From NCBI GenBank assembly GCA_902167325.1, contig LR632930.1, forward strand, positions 2,170,001 through 2,234,000: DNA of 64,000 nt. Direction: 5' to 3'. Both the position numbers and the translations under genes were made by a program. This document shows positions 9,309 through 17,217 of the stretch, piece by piece (position 1 is the first letter of the stretch; every line of letters starts with the position of its first letter). The DNA comes from Chitinophaga pinensis. Lineage in GTDB: Bacteria > Bacteroidota > Bacteroidia > Chitinophagales > Chitinophagaceae. Under the pieces are notes generated by a model, which worked only from the letters and a program-made list of their open reading frames with translations, had not been told where the DNA came from and did not search any database.

Positions 9309-10127
9309 TTATTCGTGGCCTCCGCGCATACCGATCAGGCGGCGGTAGATTTCTGCGGCTATCGGCCCGGGCTTTCCATTGCCTACCGGGCGGCCGTCGA
9401 TCTTCAACACCGGCGTAACGATCTTGGTGGTGCTGGTAATGAATGCTTCGCGCGCGGTAACGAGGGCGGAAAGAGGGAGCTGTGCTTCCTGCGGCCGGAG
9501 GTCGCGCATGGTCAGGATTTTCTTGCGGGTAACGCCTTTCAGGATACGGTCGGCCGGGGTAATGAGGTCGCCGTTTTCGGTCACTGCCCAGAAGTTAGCA
9601 CGTGGGCATTCGCGGATGGAGCCGTTCTGATGATACAGCACATCATCGGCATGATGCTCACGGATGTAAGGTTGCAGATAAATAGCCTGCAGGTAATCGA
9701 TGGTTTTAACTTCGGGCAGCTGGCGCTGGAAATCATTCGTCACCAGTTGTATACCTTTATCAAAACTGGTGGGGTCATAGTGGTATGGTGCCAGCGTGAT
9801 GAGCAGATTGGGAGTGGCAGGGGTATATCCGTTTTCAGAATAACCTCCGGTAAGTGTGATGCGCACGCCTGCATGAGGTGCGCCGTTTATTTCAATGAGT
9901 TCTTTCAGTAATTGTTTTAACCGGCTGCGGTCTACATCGGGAGTAAGCCGCATGACGGTAGCGGAGTGGTAGAAGCGGTCGAGATGATCTTCCAGAAAAA
10001 CAGGCTCTCCCGCCCGTGCACGGAAATAATCGAAAATGCCGTACCCGCGCTGAATGGAGAGGTCGGAGATGAGAACTTTGGCTTCGCTTTCCGGAACAAT
10101 GGCTCCGTTAATGATGGCATGGCTCAT
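9309..10127 (-). CDS. class IV PLP-dependent aminotransferase (D-amino acid / branched-chain transaminase-like)
   Basis: 272 aa. Fold-type IV features: N-terminal SDLSIQRGYGIFDYFRAR, the probable PLP-lysine in EVKTIDYLQAIYLQ (residue about 144, aligning with the catalytic Lys of D-amino acid aminotransferase), the GSIRECPRANFWAV motif where the classical family has E-G-S-S-N, and a late ILKGVTRKKIL phosphate-binding motif. The substrate (D-amino acids, branched-chain amino acids or aminodeoxychorismate) cannot be decided from sequence alone. The start overlaps the end of the P1-family peptidase by 4 bp (ATGA type), so the two are translationally coupled. A shared role in D- or beta-amino acid peptide breakdown is plausible but inferred. 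Confidence 0.85.
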   Translation of the reverse strand: MSHAIINGAIVPESEAKVLISDLSIQRGYGIFDYFRARAGEPVFLEDHLDRFYHSATVMRLTPDVDRSRLKQLLKELIEINGAPHAGVRITLTGGYSENGYTPATPNLLITLAPYHYDPTSFDKGIQLVTNDFQRQLPEVKTIDYLQAIYLQPYIREHHADDVLYHQNGSIRECPRANFWAVTENGDLITPADRILKGVTRKKILTMRDLRPQEAQLPLSALVTAREAFITSTTKIVTPVLKIDGRPVGNGKPGPIAAEIYRRLIGMRGGHE

Positions 10128-11260
10128 GGTTGCAAACGGTTATACTGTTGAAGGATAGGGATTACTTTGTCTAAAGGTAAGGCTTCCACCACGTTACCCT
10201 GTTGCCCTTTGGAAGAACGGGCCATGAAAAGGGAATTGATAATGGCTTCTTCCGTAGCTTCTATCGTGGCCATAAACAGCGGCGACATGTTATCGTTCTG
10301 CAAAAGGGATACGGATTGTACCGGCTGATCGCTGTTGTAGGGAACACGCAATCCTGCCGCGGTAGAAAATGCAATTACATAATCTCCGCTGCCGTTGGAG
10401 GCAATACCGCCTGTTTTTCCTAATCCCAGCATGGCACGACTGGCAAGGCGCATCAGGTTCCGGTGATCGATGGGGGCATCGGTAGCCACTACAATCATGC
10501 AGGAACCGTCTACATTATTCAGCAAGTGATTGCTGAAGTTGAACTTCCCGAGCTTTTTGCCAACAGGCGCTCCGTTCACCTCCAGTGCCCCTCCGAAATT
10601 CGATTGCACGATCACGCCCACGGTATAACTGCCCAAACTGGCAGGCAGTTTACGTGATGCGGTGCCGATGCCACCTTTGAAGCCAAAGCAAACGGTACCG
10701 GTGCCCGCACCTACATTACCTTCTTCCACTTTCCCTGTATTTGCAATTCGTATGGCGGCGGTTACATCTTCCACCGTCACATGACGGCCGCGGATATCGT
10801 TCAGATAACCATCATTCGTTTCACCTACTACAGCATTCACCGACTGCACTTTCTCATTGCCTTTTTCCGCCAGCGCCAGTCCGGTTACCGCCTGCATAGC
10901 CACCGGTACACTGAGCGTATTGGTGAGTACGATGGGTGTTTCGATATTACCCAGTTCGTTTACCTGCGTGCTTCCTGCCAGCTTCCCGAACCCATTGCCA
11001 ACATAAATAGCAGCTGGTACTTTTTGCTGGAAGAGGTTGCCCGCTGCGGGGATAATAGCAGTTACGCCTGTGCGTATGGAGTCTCCTTTAATGAGGGTGG
11101 TATGCCCCACCTTCACGCCCTGCACATCCGTAATACTGTTCAGCGCGCCGGGTTGCATCACGCCGATGCGGATACCGTATTCACGTGCGCGCTTGCGCTC
11201 CTGTGCGGCCAGCGCTCCGGGTAGGAGGAGCAAGGCCCAAATGGCTGAACGTTTGAACAT
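10124..11260 (-). CDS. P1-family (DmpA-type) autoprocessing aminopeptidase, exported
   Basis: 378 aa. A signal peptide (MFKRSAIWALLLLPGALAAQ) directs it to the periplasm. The DmpA/BapA family signatures are present: NSITDVQGVKVGHTTLI near the start, GAGTGTVCFGFKGGIGTASR at about 184-203, and the self-cleavage site G-S in DGSCMIVVATDAP (Ser at about residue 253), where the chain is cut to expose the N-terminal nucleophile Ser. Known members are L-aminopeptidase D-amidase/esterases or beta-peptidyl aminopeptidases. It heads a two-gene unit with the class IV aminotransferase and is separated from the upstream GH20 gene by a hairpin (11315-11338). Confidence 0.92.
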   Translation of the reverse strand: MFKRSAIWALLLLPGALAAQERKRAREYGIRIGVMQPGALNSITDVQGVKVGHTTLIKGDSIRTGVTAIIPAAGNLFQQKVPAAIYVGNGFGKLAGSTQVNELGNIETPIVLTNTLSVPVAMQAVTGLALAEKGNEKVQSVNAVVGETNDGYLNDIRGRHVTVEDVTAAIRIANTGKVEEGNVGAGTGTVCFGFKGGIGTASRKLPASLGSYTVGVIVQSNFGGALEVNGAPVGKKLGKFNFSNHLLNNVDGSCMIVVATDAPIDHRNLMRLASRAMLGLGKTGGIASNGSGDYVIAFSTAAGLRVPYNSDQPVQSVSLLQNDNMSPLFMATIEATEEAIINSLFMARSSKGQQGNVVEALPLDKVIPILQQYNRLQP

Positions 11261-11314
11261 GATACAATGATAATGATTTTTTCAGGGGGTGAAAAGGGGC
11301 TTCTGTAAAAGCGG

Positions 11315-11338
11315 AACGCCCCCGTTTCCGGAGGCGTT
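11315..11338 (-). terminator. hairpin ending the sialic acid operon
   Basis: On the minus strand: AACGCCTCCG, loop GAAA, CGGGGGCGTT, followed by CCGCTTTTAC. It is a ten-base-pair stem with one U-G pair and a GNRA loop, 22 bp after the GH20 stop. The T tract is short, so it may be a partial terminator. Confidence 0.55.
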
Positions 11339-11360
11339 ACCAATTTATCAAAATTGCAGA

Positions 11361-13343
11361 TCAGGGCATGTTATCGCGGCAGGGGAGGAAGGAAAACATC
11401 CACTTAACAGGGTTTTGCCAGTCGCGGCCTTTAAAGGTGGTAGCGGGTGCTTTGATTTCCACTACGTTCCAGCCTTTTTTCAGCATTACTTTCGCTGGAG
11501 CGCGGTAGGCATAGCCTTCGTTGGTATAAGGAGTTTCCAGCGTGATGGTTTTACCGGCGCTTTCCCAAACCGGTGGCGGAATGATGGCGCCATTCACCCG
11601 GATGCTGCTTTGGCGGCTGTCCCATGCTCCGGCAACAGGAGGCAGCGAGGCGTGGGAACGGGAGAAATCATGGAAGCCTATCCAGCAATCAGTTTCTCCA
11701 TCGCGGTTGCTCCAGATGCGGGTGGAAGCATACCAGGTAGTATTCTCTGCAGGACTAACCAGCAGTCCCTGCGGGTTAGGTGCCCACCAGTGACGCAGGA
11801 TAATTGTGCCGCCAATGGCGGTTTGTGATGGTGTAGCTGCCGCGGTATCGAACTCCTGTACAGGGTTGCCATTGTTTGCAAAAGGGCCGTACAGCTGCCA
11901 CTGCTGCCCGCTTTGCGGATAGTAGGTAAATGGCATGCCTTTGAAGTATTGTGTCTTATGGTCCATCAGCCGCTTTTCGAACTCCATGAATGCTGCGGCT
12001 ATTTCCGGTCCTATGTGAACTTTAATTCCCTGTGTGCCACCGCCTTTCCAGGTGCGCTCAGCGAAAGTCAGGAGGGAAGGGTAGGCGGGGTTCATGATCA
12101 TCACGTCTTCTTCATTCGTAACATTCCGGTCGTGCCAAAGGCAAAGCGTACCGCCGAGTGCGGAGGCATTGCCAACCGGGGTGTTGCAGAGCTGGCGTTG
12201 GTAAATGCTCACCACACTTTCCAGCGGGTCCATGTGATTGATGTAGAGCTGGCGGGAATCAATGTATCGGATATTGTCTTTCCCTTCTTCAATATGCCCT
12301 TCAGACCATAACTGCCGCATCACGCTTTCAGGAAAGTTACCACCGGGCATCCATCCAATCACTTGCTTACCCATGCCCTCCAGGAGCTTCGTCATTTCAG
12401 GGAGGAACGCCTTGTTGGTGATTTTCACTTCATCTGCGCCAATATGGATGTAAGGCAAGTCATATTCGGCGCAAAAGTCTTTAAGTATCTGCTTTACGAG
12501 AGCTGCACCCGAATCACTTTGCATATCAACGCCCATGGCTCTGCGGAAGGCTGCGCTATGCCCGGGCATATCTATTTCCGGCACCAGTTCGATGTGGCGC
12601 TCGCGGCAGTAGCTGATTAGTTCATGCAGGTCCTTTTCTGTATAGAACTTCCCTTTCTGCCGGATCATATGACGGGCATCGGTGAGCTGAGGGTAACGCT
12701 TGAAGTGGAGCCTCCAGGCCACATCTTCCGTAAAATGGAAATGAAACACGTTCATCTTGTAACGGCTCATGACATCGATCTGCTCTTTGAGCAGTGTCAT
12801 GGGCTGGTAGTTGCGGCCCACATCTACCATATACGACCGCCAGGAGAACGCCGGCCAGTCGCGGATGGAGCAGCCGGGGATATAACCGGAAGCACTCAGC
12901 TGACGGAGAGTTTGCAGGGCATTGAAAATGCCATGAGCAGTATTGGCCGAAACCTTCACTTCCTGCGCATCCGCTTCAATGGCATACGCTTCTTCCACAT
13001 GTACAGGTGCGGGCACAGCAGCTTTTACAAGACGGATAACAGCTTCGCCTGCTTTGGCTTTCCGCACGATTTCAATGTTACGGAAACCCTGTTCTGCCAG
13101 CATGGCCTGCAGCCGGAGGGCTTCAGTTTTCAGTGCCGGATCGGAAGATACTATTGCACGGCAGCCTGCCAGTTCAAAACGCGCATCCCGCCATGAAAGC
13201 TCCGCAGGGAGCGGCAGCAACGATGGACGGGCATTTTCAGTAACCCGGGTTGCTGGTGGAAATTTTGAAGGCACCGCTTGTGCTGCATGCATCTGGAAGA
13301 ACAGCAGGCAACCGGTGAGTACACGTGGAAGTCGGAATGTCAT
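11361..13343 (-). CDS. GH20 beta-N-acetylhexosaminidase, exported
   Basis: 660 aa. Signal peptide, N-terminal GH20b-type domain (about 40-165), then the catalytic TIM barrel: FSWRSYMVDVGRNYQPM, NVFHFHFTEDVAWRLHFKRY, ELVPEIDMPGHSAAFRRA, and the catalytic Asp-Glu pair in IHIGADEVKI (about residues 297-305). These enzymes remove terminal beta-linked GlcNAc/GalNAc from glycans with acetamido-assisted catalysis. The roughly 200 C-terminal residues form an extra beta domain. It is the last gene of the sialoglycan operon, starting only 3 bp after the sialidase stop. It would act on the chains left after sialic acid removal. Confidence 0.95.
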   Translation of the reverse strand: MTFRLPRVLTGCLLFFQMHAAQAVPSKFPPATRVTENARPSLLPLPAELSWRDARFELAGCRAIVSSDPALKTEALRLQAMLAEQGFRNIEIVRKAKAGEAVIRLVKAAVPAPVHVEEAYAIEADAQEVKVSANTAHGIFNALQTLRQLSASGYIPGCSIRDWPAFSWRSYMVDVGRNYQPMTLLKEQIDVMSRYKMNVFHFHFTEDVAWRLHFKRYPQLTDARHMIRQKGKFYTEKDLHELISYCRERHIELVPEIDMPGHSAAFRRAMGVDMQSDSGAALVKQILKDFCAEYDLPYIHIGADEVKITNKAFLPEMTKLLEGMGKQVIGWMPGGNFPESVMRQLWSEGHIEEGKDNIRYIDSRQLYINHMDPLESVVSIYQRQLCNTPVGNASALGGTLCLWHDRNVTNEEDVMIMNPAYPSLLTFAERTWKGGGTQGIKVHIGPEIAAAFMEFEKRLMDHKTQYFKGMPFTYYPQSGQQWQLYGPFANNGNPVQEFDTAAATPSQTAIGGTIILRHWWAPNPQGLLVSPAENTTWYASTRIWSNRDGETDCWIGFHDFSRSHASLPPVAGAWDSRQSSIRVNGAIIPPPVWESAGKTITLETPYTNEGYAYRAPAKVMLKKGWNVVEIKAPATTFKGRDWQNPVKWMFSFLPCRDNMP

Positions 13344-13346
13344 GAA

Positions 13347-14510
13347 TTAATATGCTATGTTGGTAAATACAATCTGTTTGTAATCGTCGTATTCGAACAA
13401 AATACCCACTTTCTTTCTACCAGTTGCCACCAGATCGGAATAGGCAGTATATGAGTTCCTGCGCGGGTTATCAGGCCGGTTAGCGATGGGGATGCTTTTG
13501 TAATAGGACTTCCCGTCGTTGCGGCTCACCCGCAGCACGAGGTTGTTGCGCTGTACGGTATCGGCATTGTTGCAAAACAGCAGGATGCGTTTCTTTGCGC
13601 TGCCCACACTCAGTACGGCACCCTGGCAAACAGGGTCTGGCAGCTGGCGGTCGAAGAAAGTAGTGTCCCAGGTTGCACCGCCATTGCTGCTTTCTGCAAT
13701 GATGCGCGCCCTTACATCCCCCCGCTGATTGCGGATGTTCATTACCATTTTATCGCCTTTCAGCTGTGCGGCCATGGCTTCATTTCCCCCCGGCGTACTT
13801 ACGGTTTCGCTGAGGTGGAAGGTTTTGCCATGATCATCTGAATAGAAGCCATGCGCCTGGTAATCTTTAAACTCCCTGTCTGGCACACCGGCAGAGTGAT
13901 TAGCAGCTACAAATATTCTGCCTTTGAATGTACCATCTGCAAACTGCATGGCATGGCCGGGAGTATTGGCATAACTGCGCCAGTCTTCCTTGAAATTATA
14001 TGCAGGATTGAGATCAGGCCGATTGGGCCGGTGTGTCTGCAAAGTAATATTCACGGCATCCGACCAGGTAAGTCCGCCATCCGCTGAGGTCTTATACCAC
14101 ACTTCGCGCAGTCCTTTTCCTTTCCTTACTTCTCCTTCATGATTATCGCCGGTATTGTAGAAGAGGAAAACCCTGCCCTGAGGATATGCCGGATCGGTCA
14201 TGTCTACCACGGGAGCAGGGTTTCCTGCCTGCAGATTATTGTAGTCCACCACGGTGCGCAATGCACTCCAGGTTTTACCGCCATCGGCACTTTCTTTCAA
14301 AACGATATTGATGTCCCCGAAATCCCCGGCATGGTCTACCCGCCCTTCACAGAACGCGAGTAACTTACCGCCGGCAGATACAATGGCGGGAATACGGTAG
14401 CTTTTATGCCCGTCCTGCCCGCTTACAAACACAGGCGTGAATGCTTGCTGTGCCTGTACACCTGCGCCAGACAGCAAAAGGAACAGGCTAAAGAAATATT
14501 TATGGATCAT
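13347..14510 (-). CDS. exo-alpha-sialidase (GH33), exported
   Basis: 387 aa from the ATG at 14510, which gives a clean signal peptide (MIHKYFFSLFLLLSGAGVQA); an ATG 21 bp earlier is possible. Six-bladed propeller hallmarks: YRIP motif (SYRIPAIV, about residue 37) with the first catalytic-triad Arg, and five Asp boxes (SADGGKTW, SADGGLTW, SDDHGKTF, SSNGGATW, SRNDGKSY). Catalytic acid/base Asp and arginines fall in the expected order (FCEGRVDHAGDFGD, RARIIAES). It releases terminal sialic acid outside the cell or in the periplasm. It overlaps or abuts the acetylesterase gene upstream. Its presence together with NanA and a sialic transporter defines the operon's substrate. Confidence 0.95.
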   Translation of the reverse strand: MIHKYFFSLFLLLSGAGVQAQQAFTPVFVSGQDGHKSYRIPAIVSAGGKLLAFCEGRVDHAGDFGDINIVLKESADGGKTWSALRTVVDYNNLQAGNPAPVVDMTDPAYPQGRVFLFYNTGDNHEGEVRKGKGLREVWYKTSADGGLTWSDAVNITLQTHRPNRPDLNPAYNFKEDWRSYANTPGHAMQFADGTFKGRIFVAANHSAGVPDREFKDYQAHGFYSDDHGKTFHLSETVSTPGGNEAMAAQLKGDKMVMNIRNQRGDVRARIIAESSNGGATWDTTFFDRQLPDPVCQGAVLSVGSAKKRILLFCNNADTVQRNNLVLRVSRNDGKSYYKSIPIANRPDNPRRNSYTAYSDLVATGRKKVGILFEYDDYKQIVFTNIAY

Positions 14511-14520
14511 GTTACTGTTT

Positions 14521-16002
14521 TTAAGGTTCAATACGGAGGCGGAATGTGGATGCCGGTAATCCGGTGGTATTCTGAAGGTTTGCGTCCGTAAAAGGCTGCC
14601 AGCCGTAATATACGAAAGCAGGCCTTTCAGGAGTAGTGATTTCTACCCTGTTACCACGAATGATGGCCGTTGCGGGGTGCACGCCATCGAGGGAGAACCC
14701 TTTCAGCAACGCGCTTCCGGCAGGCTGTAATCCTTCCGCCCAATTGAAATGAATAATGACTTTCCCGGCTACATATGCTGCCTTTTGGACAAGTGGCCCG
14801 GATGGTACATCGGCAAACCCGTAATAGTCATGCAATGCCCAGGCGGCGAGGCGCTCGCCCACCGTTTTCTTATTGGCAGGGTGTACGTCATGTAAAGCAC
14901 CGATATCGCTGGAAACGGCCATGCCGGTATGCGGAATGTCCTGCAGTATACGCCGCTGCCCGTCACGGAAGGCGGGCCACAACTGAGACCGGTATTTTGT
15001 ACTGTCGATGGAAGAGAGCTGCACGAAGTAACAGGGTGCTCCCGGCCAGTAGTGGCGGTAGGCTTCCACCATTACCCGGAAAAGACGGCCATATTCTTCC
15101 ACACGCGCCTCTTCCTGTGCATTTGTTTCTCCCTGATAGAACAGGATGCCTGCAACCGGGTTGCCTGTTAACCGCCGCAATCCTTTATCGAATGCAAATC
15201 CCGGATTGTATCCATGTGCCGGACCGGCATCACCGGAATCATCTCCCCGGTTCTGCCTTCCTCTTTCGCGTGCCCAGTTGGGAAGATGCATATTCTGCAG
15301 CCAGTTGCCCCGTACTTTATGCGTAAATGTCGGGTCAGCAGCCAGTGCTTCCTTCGGGATAAACGTTTCCAGCGGCGCGCCTCCAATGGCGAGGTGTACC
15401 AGTCCAATGGGCACACCTGTCCGTTTAGTCACCTGCTCCGCAAAGTAAAACGCCACAGCACTCATGCTGCGGATGGAGGTACTGTCGCACCGTTCCCAGG
15501 CGCCGGTGTAAAAGATACCGCTGTCTATAAGGCGGACCATGCTGTCAGGGAAAGCAGTACCGTAAATCCCTTTCCCGATGTACCGGGGATTATACTGGCG
15601 TACCAGCGTACGGTCAACGAAAGGTTGGAGGGATGTAAAATGTGCTTCCCCGCTCATGGAGAACTCCATGTTCGATTGCCCTAGGCACAGCCACACATCG
15701 CCCACCAGTAAGTCACGGAGTTTGATACGCTCTTTTCCTGCAGTGATTAACATATCACCCGGTTTGGCGTTTGCCGGCAAAGGGCGCAGTTGAATACGCC
15801 AGCTACTGTCTCCCGCGGTAGAGGCAGTATGCTTCTGGCCACTGAATGTAATATGCACGGTTTGCCCCGGTATGGCCTTCCCCTCAATGGTGAGGGATTT
15901 GCCACGCTGGAGCACCATGTGGTCCATCCATTCCGGCGCGGTTTTCAGTTGCCCGAAAGCCAGCGCCGGTGTCAGGATCAGCCATGCGATGCCCCTGACC
16001 AT
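14521..16002 (-). CDS. sialate O-acetylesterase (SASA domain), exported
   Basis: 493 aa from the ATG at 16002, chosen because it is followed by a signal peptide (MVRGIAWLILTPALAFGQ). The longer frame to 16140 would add 46 residues of no domain character. SGNH-type SASA features: GQSNMEFSM (nucleophile Ser, about residue 106), AIGGAPLETFIP, and ILFYQGETNA; a C-terminal DIGALHDVHPANK block supplies the Asp/His dyad. It removes acetyl groups from O-acetylated sialic acids so that sialidase and lyase can act. The start lies 25 bp inside the end of the upstream epimerase gene, indicating tight coupling. Confidence 0.92.
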   Translation of the reverse strand: MVRGIAWLILTPALAFGQLKTAPEWMDHMVLQRGKSLTIEGKAIPGQTVHITFSGQKHTASTAGDSSWRIQLRPLPANAKPGDMLITAGKERIKLRDLLVGDVWLCLGQSNMEFSMSGEAHFTSLQPFVDRTLVRQYNPRYIGKGIYGTAFPDSMVRLIDSGIFYTGAWERCDSTSIRSMSAVAFYFAEQVTKRTGVPIGLVHLAIGGAPLETFIPKEALAADPTFTHKVRGNWLQNMHLPNWARERGRQNRGDDSGDAGPAHGYNPGFAFDKGLRRLTGNPVAGILFYQGETNAQEEARVEEYGRLFRVMVEAYRHYWPGAPCYFVQLSSIDSTKYRSQLWPAFRDGQRRILQDIPHTGMAVSSDIGALHDVHPANKKTVGERLAAWALHDYYGFADVPSGPLVQKAAYVAGKVIIHFNWAEGLQPAGSALLKGFSLDGVHPATAIIRGNRVEITTPERPAFVYYGWQPFTDANLQNTTGLPASTFRLRIEP

Positions 16003-17192
16003 ACTGTGTTCTTTTGAAGATAAGTGTTCAATATCTGCATACAATACCATTCCTGTCGGGGTAAATGGAAAGGGCCTTTGAACAGGTTGCCTTTCGCGGA
16101 TTGTGCAATGCTGCCATCGCGGTGAAGATAGCCAAACCATTCGCCATGCTCCTTGTCGTGGAAGCGGGCGTAAGAATAATCATGTACCTGCCGGTGCCAT
16201 TGCGCGTATTTAGGATTGCCTGTAACCAGGAAGGCGAGGAGCGTTGCAATGATGGTTTCATTATGCGGCCACCAGAACTTCATGTCCTGCCAGTATTCCT
16301 GAACGGGTTTGTTGTACACATCCCGGAAATAGAGGATGCCGCCATGCTGCTCATCCCATCCGCGTTCCCACATATAGTCCAGCATTCGGCAACCGAGGCT
16401 TATCAGCCGTGGATCGTTACCACGGTGCATCGCTTCATGGAGAATGAACCAGGCTCCTTCTATGGCATGCCCCGGGTTTAGTGTTCTGCCATCGATATGA
16501 TCGATGATGGAACCATCGGGAGCCACCTGTTCCATCACACAACGAATATCGTCTTTTACAAAGTATTGCTCGATCTCGCTGATCCAGTTATCAATAAGTG
16601 CATCGCAACGGGGATCACCTATGGTATCACGGAGCTGCTGGGCGGTATTGAGCATGATCATGGGTACACCGATCCCTTTAGCCGGGCGCGTTGGTTCAAA
16701 CTTCGGGTCCAGCAGGCCGGGTATGGTAGCATATTCCACGCATTTGCCAAACAGCTCGCGGGCGCGGGTGGCCACACTTTCATCGTTGGTGGCACGGGCA
16801 TATGCAGCCATGGCTATCACGGCAAATGTTTCAGAGAAATAATAACGGCGCTTGCGGATGGGTGCGCCATTGCGCGCTACATGGAAGAACATCCTGCCAT
16901 CGGTATCAAAGCAATGGTTCACCAGGAATTCATATCCCAGCTTTGCCCCTTCCAGCCAACCCGGACTGGGCACCACGGTGTTGTATAGGGTAGATAACAG
17001 CCAGGTTGCCCGCCCCTGAATCCATACGGCCTTGTCGTCGTCAATAAGTTCTCCGCTGGCATCGCGCATCAGCAGAAAGCCACCGTGCTCATGGTCGTAA
17101 GAGCGCGGGAACCAGAACGGCACGGTGTCGTTCAGCAGTTGTGCGGCGTAAAAATCGCGCAGCCCTTCCAGTTCCTGATATGAGTATTGCAT
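15978..17192 (-). CDS. AGE-family epimerase (N-acylglucosamine 2-epimerase)
   Basis: 404 aa, cytoplasmic, no signal peptide. (alpha/alpha)6-barrel signatures: FWFPRSYDHEHGGFLLMRD, WIQGRATWLLSTLYN, NPGHAIEGAWFILHEA (active-site His region, about residues 240-255), and WWPHNETIIATLLAFLVTGN. In this operon the likely job is converting ManNAc, released by the lyase, to GlcNAc, which can then enter amino sugar metabolism. No kinase, NagA or NagB gene is in the window, so those steps must be encoded elsewhere. Confidence 0.92.
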   Translation of the reverse strand: MQYSYQELEGLRDFYAAQLLNDTVPFWFPRSYDHEHGGFLLMRDASGELIDDDKAVWIQGRATWLLSTLYNTVVPSPGWLEGAKLGYEFLVNHCFDTDGRMFFHVARNGAPIRKRRYYFSETFAVIAMAAYARATNDESVATRARELFGKCVEYATIPGLLDPKFEPTRPAKGIGVPMIMLNTAQQLRDTIGDPRCDALIDNWISEIEQYFVKDDIRCVMEQVAPDGSIIDHIDGRTLNPGHAIEGAWFILHEAMHRGNDPRLISLGCRMLDYMWERGWDEQHGGILYFRDVYNKPVQEYWQDMKFWWPHNETIIATLLAFLVTGNPKYAQWHRQVHDYSYARFHDKEHGEWFGYLHRDGSIAQSAKGNLFKGPFHLPRQEWYCMQILNTYLQKNTVWSGASHG

Positions 17193-17217
17193 AGTTTGGT
17201 TTTTAGCGGTAAACGTT

